A stretch of DNA of 64,000 bases. Origin: Porites lobata (lineage: Eukaryota > Cnidaria > Anthozoa > Scleractinia > Poritidae). This document shows positions 12,401-22,482 of the stretch, in pieces; the stretch's first letter is position 1; each line of letters opens with the position of its first letter. The translations under genes were made by a program, and so were the position numbers. A model generated the notes under the pieces. The model did no database searches. It was not told the origin of the DNA and saw nothing but the letters and a program-made list of their open reading frames with translations. The DNA lies in the NCBI GenBank assembly GCA_942486035.1, contig CALNXK010000183.1, positions 892,501 to 956,500 of the forward strand. Reading direction: 5' to 3'.

Positions 12401-15400
12401 CTACGGTCGGCAATCCAACGATTTTAACGTTGTATTGTTAACTATGATCTTCAAAGGCGTTAAGAGGTTTCGTAATGCGTTCGCACTTTATGGACATCTT
12501 ATTAACTCTCTTTGTCAGCTGCTGGATTTGTTTAGTGACAGCAGTTTAAGAAGAAGTAAAGTCGTCCAACTGATCAGATATTCTACAAAATGTTCTTTGC
12601 CTGGTGACATTTCCCTCGTCTTCTTCTGCCCAGTTTGCTGCTGCGCTTGCGACATGTCGTCAGTGATTTTCTTCAATTGATTCTGTAGATCTTGAATTTC
12701 TTTTCGTAACACTTGGTTTTCCTTCCTTAGTTTCCTTAGTTTTTCCGGCTAGCTTTCATTTTAAAAGACAATGTAAATTTTGTTTTTAACCTTTCGAATC
12801 ATCATAATCTTTATCATCACCATCACCATCGCCATCACCATCATCAACACCAGCAGCACCATCACCATCGCCATCACCATCATCAACACCAGCAGCACCA
12901 TCTTCAACAACATGACCATCATCAGCAGCTTCAGCTTCAGCATCAGCATCATCAGCAGCAGCTTCAGCATCAGAATCATCATCAACATCAGCATCAGAAC
13001 CATCATCAACATTAACATCAGCAGCATCAGTATCAGCTTCAGCACTGGCATCATCAACAACATCATCAGCATCAGAACCATCACCATGATCATCATTATC
13101 ATCAACATCAACAACATCATCGTCATCAGCTTCAGAACCATCATCATGATCATCATTTTCATTAACATCAACATCATTATCAGCAGTAGAAGCATCAGTT
13201 TCATCATCATCATTATCATCATTAACATCGTCATCAACACCATCTTTATTATTATATGAGAAGTTCGCACAGAGCTCGATCTATTCTTAGGAAGAAACTA
13301 CTCGGGCCACAAATGTAATAATTTACCGGCAAAAATGCAGTAAAGCCTTCAAATGCAATGAAAACCGTACTTACCTAAAATCATGTCGCCCTCGAACAAG
13401 CGTCGCCCTCGCCGCACAAGAAAGTCGAAAGTGCCTCGTAGCCGCATTTCCCAGTAACATTTGGGTACTTAATAAGAAAGGGGAATTAATACGCCTCTCT
13501 TTTCCAGGTCATTGAAGTGTATCAGAAAGTCCTTGTTGAAAATAATGACCTTAAAAGAAAGATGGGCGTGTCTTCTAAACATGAAAATCTCTCTCATAAG
13601 TCATTTTTTAGAGACTTTAATTCTATTTTCCATATCTTTGGTGCTCAGTTTAAAAACGACTTGTCTGATTTCCTTTAAATAAAAACATTTTTATAACCCG
13701 CTTGACATCGACAAGTTATCAACTTACATAAGAGTAAATTGATAAGTAGCTAGAGTGCGTAATGGAGACGTGTGAAATTAGGGTATATTTTCACAAGTGT
13801 GGCATTTGATTACCTATTAATATCATGGGTGATGAATTACGTTCGCAATCGTGAAATTTTGTCATGTTAATCCTGATTTATCGTGTGGATCAAGAAATCC
13901 ACACACGCAAAAGTTCACAGTTCAAATTTGGCTTAAGTTCAGAATTTTCAGACTTTTTCGAAAAAATACCTGTTAGAATATCCTTTAATGTGCTCTTTCG
14001 TGTGTTTAGGTTTTCTAAAGCGTCTTAAAATGCCCTGGCATCTTCACTGATTTTATAACAGTTTAAAACTTTGTCGCCATCTTGGCACTGAGGCGTACGG
14101 AAGGTTGCCATGGCAATTTTGTTATTTTACATGTGAAATTATAATACTAATTAACGCTGAATTTTCGCGCCAAAATTAAGAAGTAATTTATCGCCCATGA
14201 TATTATGAATAGAAACAAGTACAAATTTCTTCTTTAAGTTTATTCTTCCAAGAGATATGCATTGCTGCTTGCCATTTGCCTTGTATTACTAGCTTGTCGT
14301 TATGAAAAATACACCGGCCTGTGAGAACCCCTGTTCATTGCCTAAGAAATGTGGCGCAAAAACCTATCTGATGTGTCGACCCGTTTTAAAGAACAACGCA
14401 GTGTAGCCGAAATCCCCGTTTTTATGTGTAAACAAAAGCTCCATCTTTATTCGATATGGATTCTGACTTCACTAACAAGAGACATACAAAGTGAAAAGTT
14501 TATTTAGGATGCTTCAGTCAGCCATCCGATACCATTGGGTGTATCCAAGTTAAGTTACACCAATGCCATAGCTGTAGCAAAACACTATCATATGTTCTAG
14601 GCTAGAACATGTGACACGCCAGATACGAAAGAACCACTAAAAACCACCCTTGAGAGGTGGTCAGAAAATCTGTGAAAACATATTCCTCTACTAATGCAGT
14701 GGTACGGAACCCCGGGGAAAGGGCTGAAGCCAAAACATAGAAGGCGAAATACTTTATTACAATATAGGCCAGTCCAAAAAGAACTAATTCCAAAGGAGCG
14801 CAGGATCAAATGCCTAAATGCCTAAACCAGTACCCAAACACAGTTATTCCGAATTCGAAAGAATATGAGATCCACTGGAAAATAAACTTTACTAAACTAG
14901 CAGTAACCGTCGGTTAGGAAGTGCTGGCGAACATGTGGGTTTACCTTGGAGATACGATTGATGAAAACCCGGCTTTCATATCAGAGAAGGCCCTTCTAGT
15001 TCCAGTCAACAAAAGGAACCTCGCCAGATGGTGAACGTGGAAAATGGATTGAACAACACAGTAAACGCGAGTCATATTTATTTAATTCAACGATTTTATT
15101 CACAGTTGCTTGGACACAATAATCAGCCTGTGAATGGCGAGAAGCGAGGAGAGAATACAAACACCAGCGCACTTCTTAACCGTGCCGTCAGAATATTAGT
15201 TTCTTACTAATTCGCTCCCATGTCTCTCAAACGTCAGATATTAACTTTCTTGAGTCGGCACATCAGCTGTCTTGATTAGTGCAGCAAAGGGTTAAGGGAG
15301 TGGATTCATTTTTAGCCTGATTGGCGTTTAGCCGTTGCATTGTTCATTGGAAGTTTTTGTTGTTGTTGTTGTTTTTTTTTTTTTCAACTTCAAGTATCAA

Positions 15401-18400
15401 TAGGCCATTTCATGGTTCGTAAAACTATCAGTTTCAAAGTGAAGTTTTGAGAGCAAAAACTTTCTTGTGAAATCTGATAATATTTATTAGCATGAGAGGG
15501 CGAATGCGACGACTGCTATACGAGTTTGCTGCGAATGAATTCACACTAAAACAGTTCTCACCCTCACTGCCGTTGCAGCTAGCGCCACGTTTACAATACG
15601 AGGCCGGTTACTTGAGGAAATTGTCTTTTTTCAGTTCCTGAAATCCGTGTGAAGCCAAATGCCAATGGTTCTTTTTATGCTATCGAAAAGTCAGATGTAA
15701 AGTTTTCCTGTAACATTCGACGAAAAGGTCGAGAAGTGTACCAAGTGCACTGGGAGAAGGACAATAAAACACTCCGAGCAGCCGACCATAAACAAGTGAC
15801 TATCGAGCGGCGATGGTTAAAGATAAAGAATGTCAAGAGAGACGACGCTGGTCTTTACTCGTGTATTGTTCTGAACAAGTGTGGAGGGTGGAACGTTGTT
15901 CACATTCGCCTGTATATCCGAGAATGTAAGTACAGTATGTTGTGTACCTCAAAACCCTATTCAAACCGTTGGTGGGGGAGCGCTTTAGAGGACACCCTCG
16001 CTTAAATTTGAATAACTTCAAAACCGTTCAAGTTATGACCGCCAAACTCAGTGAGTTTTCCTCAAATTTATCTGAGAACATTTTAAAGTCGTCGTGACGT
16101 ATACGTCAAAATTGATGTTAACATAGCAACCGAATTTTGACAGCCTATTTTTCAAAATCTGCTTTTCTCTTTAAAAAATATATATACACATATCAAATTT
16201 TCTGTCAGGATAACCTCTATTTTTGCGGATTTTGAGGAAAGTTCCAGTTATTTCTTTTATTACAAATATCGGCATCATGATATTTTTGCTAATAATGTGT
16301 TAGCTAACTTCTTACTTTTATCAGCCACCTTATCATGAAGTATTTTTCCTCTTGGTGGGGTGGGGAATGACAGGGTATTCTTGTTGTTCTCATTATTCAG
16401 TCCAGGTTATCAGGGCATATTTATGTCAATCAGGTGAGCCAGCTTACTTTACAGTGTGACTACTGTAACCCGGGCACTTAGGCACTTAGGCAATACATTT
16501 CAAGAATGTTGGTTGTGGGCCAATTAGCAGCTCGTAAAAAACAATAAGTTACTCCAAGAAATATTCATAGCAAACGTTTTTCAAGAAAGCAAACTGTTTT
16601 CCCCAGACAATGTTTTTCTATTCGTAAATTTACTATTTTAGGGGGGACTGGTTAAAATTTGGGGGAAATGATGTTGATTTGGAAAGGAAATATATGAGGG
16701 TAGAATAGGCATACACATAAACCAGTTAGTCCGCTAATGGGATCAGAGGCAACTTGTTGAGGTGGCGGACTATCTGGTAATTGTCTGCTACTAATTATTT
16801 ACTTCATATTTCAATTTTTAACAACCCCCAAATCCAATATCTTCCCTTTTTCTCGAAATTTCAAACATTCCCCCTCTATTCTAAATCTTAGACATTAAAA
16901 ACATTCGACAAATCATCCAAATATTCACAAATAATTATTGAACTAAGGTCTGTAACTTAATTGAGTCACTTTTTGATTGAATTAAATCTTGGCTAGATAT
17001 TTAATGTTAAGAGAAAGGGTAAAAATCAACCAAAAATAACGCTTTTAACCAGACTGCGCCCCCCCCCCCAGCACTTAGAATACATTACTTGTTTGACACA
17101 AGCTGTTATTTAGTGATCTACCCGCAATTTCTTCCCTACCATTGCCGCGCTTTAAAATAACATGCGACGTCAAGCCAAAATTATTAGTAACGTTTACGCT
17201 TTTCGCCTCCCTCATCACTCTAACGGACCTCTCAGGAGACACCGGCTTTGTTCGGCGCGTTCAAAAGTTCTTCTTGTCTGTAGGTTGTGACTGGTTGATT
17301 TCGATCCATGTTGTTTATTTCGTTTTCTGGTAATTATGGCTGACAACTAACTTTCTCGGAATGTATTGCTATTTTCCTGTAATCCAATTGGTCAACTTTG
17401 TCTAAGTGGCCCCGGTTATAGTAGTCGCAGGTCGCTTTCCATTCAACAAAAATTCCGGTTTGAAATTTCGGAAATTCCGCTTGCCCGATGGAACGGTACA
17501 TTCCGGTCGCAAAGACCCGAACCAAGAAGCCACCGAGCGTTTGGTTATTGTTCTTGTCAACAGGATGCCACAGAGCGGTACAGGGGACAACAATTTTGTC
17601 AAATGGAAAGGGACATTTCGGTCCGACCGACCGAAATGACCAGAAAGGTCAAAGAGGTTCACCTTCAAAGCTGGTCCCCAATATTCCGGTCGAACCAAAC
17701 CGAAATGTCCGGAATTTTGGGTTGAATGGAAAGCCCCCGCACTGTAAGTTTTGGCTTAGCTTATGCCTCATTGGCATATACTTTTTGTGACTCACTGTTG
17801 GGAAGGCATGATGAATACCGATAAACCTTAAATGAAATATGACATTTGAACTCGTATATGCCACACTGTTGGCAAAGACGAGGCAAAGCCTACGATCTCT
17901 CCTCTTCCCCGCAGCCATATATACAGGTGGGAATCTATTAGCTCTCAGACGCAAGCAACTCTCGGTATTTTTGGTACGTTGTAATTTGTCCAACAAAATG
18001 TTGGAGTTGTTGTTGTTGTAATTACAATACAGACGAGATCTTGCGTTGCCCGCTGCTTTCCGCGGTTTTTGTATTGTGATGGCAGTTTTGTCAGTCGCTT
18101 TTGACTCTTTGAAATTGTTTTAAAGTTTCTGACTATGATTATTCTTTTTTGTTTGATTGTTGTTGTTGTTTAAAGTGCTGCCTACACCTACAGTGAACAG
18201 AAATTTAACATCAGGTAAGAATAGCAACGAGTAGGGCACTTCCTTATAGCTTAACAAGCAGGCAATGGTTTTTCTTTTAACACAAACACCATTCGCTTTC
18301 TTCTTATAGCGGCCCCGAGGTTTACTCTGTCAAAACTCAATCTACAAAGAACACTGTTAGCCCTACCGGTCGGTAACTCAGTAAAACTTGACTGTTCCGC

Positions 18401-19321
18401 GAAAGGATATCCTCACCCCACGATAGCATGGTACAAGAACGGAAAACCCTTTAACGAGAGAAGAGGACGTTTGCTATACTTGGATGGAAAGTATGTGTTC
18501 CGTTTAAAAGACGTGGTACCGTCAGATACTGGAACATACACCTGTAACATCAGTAACCATCTTGGATGGATCAACCATTCATACTATGTTGACGTGCATG
18601 GTAAGGTGTTGCTTTGACTCACATGATCTACAGCCACAACCCCTCTTATCAAGAGCTTCATTGCTTGGGGAGGGAGAGGTAGGGGAGGCGAGAGAGGAAA
18701 GGGCGGGAGTTGGGAGTTCTATAAGTATGGGAAGCAGGAGAAATAGGAAGGAACTATGCAGTAATGCTTTATATTTTTTAATCGAAAAAAACGGCTAAAG
18801 GGAGGAAGCTAAAAAGGCGGTTGAAGCCGGGAATGCAAGGTAAGAGAGAAGGGAGCATTTGACATGACTCCCCTGCCCGCAGGAGAGGGCAGGAGAGTCA
18901 TACTCTAGCAGTTATGGTAGAAGGAGATGAAAGTAGCCGGCCAAGGATGGCTAACTAGCAGGCCGTTTTGGCCGGCTACCGGCCCTTATTAACAGCCCTG
19001 TGTATGCTAGCGACCTCAACACTAATATATAGATTTAGCCAGGGATAAAAGCGAAGCTCTCGATAATTTTATATTTTGCTCAAACAAAATATAAAATCGT
19101 GTAATGTTAAGCGGCGAAGGCAACGCCGGAGAACGGTGAAAAACAACAATATGTCTAATTAGCAAAAAAGCAACTTTGCTCGTGCAGCACGCTTTTTTTG
19201 TACATTTCTTTGCCGTTGTTTTGCACGACCACAACGTTAAACTTCCCGGCAGAAACTTCTTAGTTACACGTTTTATGGAGAAAATGTCATACTTTTTCTC
19301 GTTCCCCTTTATAATAAAGTT

Positions 19322-19379
<58 letters not shown>

Positions 19380-22101
19380 CAAAAACAATCTAAAATTAAC
19401 ACTTCAAAGCTGAAGAAATTCGATTTTGTGAAAAAAGTGCTTTTGTCTGCAAAATGACTTCACTTTTACATGATTGTGTAACTCAGTTTCACAAACATTT
19501 ACAGTCCATGGCGAACTGGAAGAAAAAAATGGCCGTTTCATTTTGGACACTCCTTCAGTCGAGTCTATTGTGCATATATATGCATGAAGTCCTTCAGCTT
19601 GTCATTACTTAAACGATACTCTCATAGTATGACCATCTTTTTTTTCTCTTTCGTACACATAGAACTAGTCCGTGCCAAGCCAGTTGTCATTCCGATGATA
19701 AACGCAACTGCTTTTGTTGGCGGAAGTGCCACGTTGCTTTGCAGGGTATATAGTGATACTATGCCTCATTTCCATTGGCTACGATGGTTTCCAATGCATT
19801 CCAACAGCTCTGGTAACAGCACTGAAGGCAGCAAATTTCATTATGAAGTCATAAAACAGAACCAGCAAACTTCCATTAATTGGCTTAGCACTAGCAATAG
19901 CAAGCCTGGTTTCCATGAAGTCCCTTTGACTTTGGATAACGTTACAAAGAAAAGTGAAGGAAAGTACACTTGCTTTGTGGGAAATGTATTTGGTTATGCT
20001 GTGGGGAACGCTTACATAATAGTTCACGAAATGATCGGTAAGTGGTTCCCCATAATCGTAATTATAAAAAAAAAGCGGTCAAACAAGCGAAACTTAATCT
20101 ATCTAATCCTTCCCCAGCAGCAATTCAACGCCCAACGGGACAGTAGCTCGGTCGAATGAATTTAGTAATGAATTCTTACTATAGCTCTTTTAAAGAACGC
20201 TCTAACTATATGCTATTTTCTTCTCAGTATACATTCATACGGCCCAGGAGCCTACGATGGGCTCCTATACGGCCTGAGCCTCGAGATTATCTCTTGGCAA
20301 AGCAAGGCCTAAAGCATAATCATTTTATTTTAAAAATGAGTATTAAAATTTACTTGTGAACAGACAGATATTTTCAGGGAGTGTAAGACAGAATTTTCAC
20401 ACTCGTCAATGACACCCTTTTGCCATGGTTACGAGATAGCCGTTATTGGTGACATGAGGTCTAGTCACAGAGCTATTTTTCAGCAAAAAGTGAATTTTTC
20501 GTACTTCTCTGCACAAAAATTGCATTGAAAACAGAAGCAAAATCACTGAGATTAAGTTATTTATCTTACATCTAGTAAACCATACATAGTCATCAGTTAG
20601 CCTGGGAAAACAGGTTTGCTCGCGAAATTACGTCGGAGAAACGAGCACAGAAATTCCACACTTGTGATGCAGGGGCGGATCTAGGGGGAGGGTGCAGGGG
20701 GTGCCCCCCCCCTTGAGATGACCTGCGGTTTTCTAACACAACTGGTATTCTGCCAAAAAAAACACTATATGGTTTGTTGATGTTGAAGTAGAGCAAGAGA
20801 CGAGTACACCCCCTCCTAAAAAAAATCCTGGATCCGCCCCTGTGACGTATCACTACCTACACAGATCTGTGTAGTGGCGCTTCTGATTAGTTGAAGAAAA
20901 TTTTCCCCGCGCATGACCAATCAAAAGCAACACCCAATTCTGGCTAATGATACGTCATCAGTATGGAATTTCCACAGATATTTCTGTTCCTCAGACGGCA
21001 TTTCTCAAGTACACAAACGGTGGCGTCGCGAAGTTAGTGGAGTGATTTCAGTTTTACTGGCGAAAGAAGGATTGAAACTATCCACCAGTACTACTACTAC
21101 TCATGATTTACAGGTTTTCTAGCAGCTCTTCTTCCGACAACGTTTGTTTGAAAAAGCTGTAGCCAACGAAGAAATACTTCTACGTCAGGGTGCAAATTTA
21201 CGAAACCCAACACAAGGGTGGATTTCCACTGTCGCGAACATTTCTACGTACGTATGCGCGTAAATAAAATAGAGGCAATGTATGAAAGGTCACTCAACTT
21301 TTACATTTAAGCGCGACCTTTAATACATTGCCTCTATTTTATTTACGCTGGTAAAAATTACGCGGCAGTGGAAATTTACCTTTATCGTCTAACGTCATAG
21401 TCTTCGGCTAATGTTGCCCGTTCAGAAGTTAGTGATTTTTATTGTTTGATGAGAGCAAGAGCGCTGTTGGAAGCTGTTGGAGGAACAGATCCAGTTTTCT
21501 AGCAGTAACGTCAACCTCTAAGGTTCTGAACCTTAAAGGTCCTCTTAATAGGGAAGTTCCATTGTAATCTACCCAACTCTCGTTAGTCTACACCAAATTA
21601 ATTAGTTGAGGATCTTTTTCAATATCCCAACATCTCTCCCTTCTTTTATATCGGTATAGTTTATAATGATGATAATAATGATAATAATAATTTAAGTAAT
21701 AATAATAATAATTTTTTTGATAACAATGATAACTATTAAAATCTTATTTACAATTAATTCACTTAAAATAAACTATTTCGTCAAAAGACTATTTACAATT
21801 CCTTTCGTTAGAAAAACACAGTTTTGATAAGAAAAAAATTGATCACATTATTAAAACAAAAATTATTCAAATTAAGAACATTTCATTTCAATTAAAACAA
21901 CTCATTTCGATTAAAAAAAGAAGAAACTATTTTCAAGGTCAATTGCATTCTTACTAAGACAATCACTTAAAAAAATCACAAAAAAAGGGGAAAATTAGAT
22001 AGCGTTCACAATGTGTTAATGACGAATATTTGCCATTTAAAAGTAAGGAAACACATCACTAGTCCGATTAAATGGCTCCTTCAACAACTTCGACGTCAAT
22101 A

Positions 22102-22136
<35 letters not shown>

Positions 22137-22451
22137 AATGATAATGATGATGATGAGGATGATGATGATGATGATGATATTAATGATGATGATGATAACC
22201 CATTAAACACAGCTTCTGGATGGCTTGCTGGAGTCTCCCTTAAACATTAAGTCATTGCCCGTGACCTTAGGTGTCTAAGACTTTGCGAAGGATTCTGGCT
22301 ATACCCAGTAATTAAGCACGCTCTCTGCAATGATTCTGATGATCCTTTCGAGACAGTTTCTATTGCAGTTATTATTGGGCCAATTATGACTGGCACCATA
22401 GTTACTCTGCGCAATTTCAAGATCCGTTTCAACTCCCGCTTAAGGCCGGTC

Positions 22452-22482
<31 letters not shown>

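Larger units (their letters stand above)
8064..12760 (-). mobile_element. Degenerate LINE retrotransposon (copy A)
   Basis: On the minus strand the order is coiled-coil ORF1 start (12759 down to 12515), ORF1 RNA-binding part (12450-11973), endonuclease-RT linker (11399-11194), RT (10800-9600), C-terminal region (8777-8517) and a 3' end in TTTGTTGTTGTTTG at 8064. Stops and frameshifts break every part. A 386-bp MITE sits inside it (10806-11191). The overall layout fits a CR1/L2-like element, but I cannot assign the clade by eye. Copy B is at 51574-60797, interrupted by the TTAA element. Confidence 0.8.

Noticed and set aside
12761..13270. 169-codon Met/Leu-rich minus frame and Ile/Ser-rich plus frame (also 60799-61308)
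   Set aside because: Both are frames of an imperfect GAT repeat; composition alone keeps them open.
17366..17790. Several overlapping open frames on both strands
   Set aside because: They fall in a foldback MITE; inverted arms open frames symmetrically and no domain appears.
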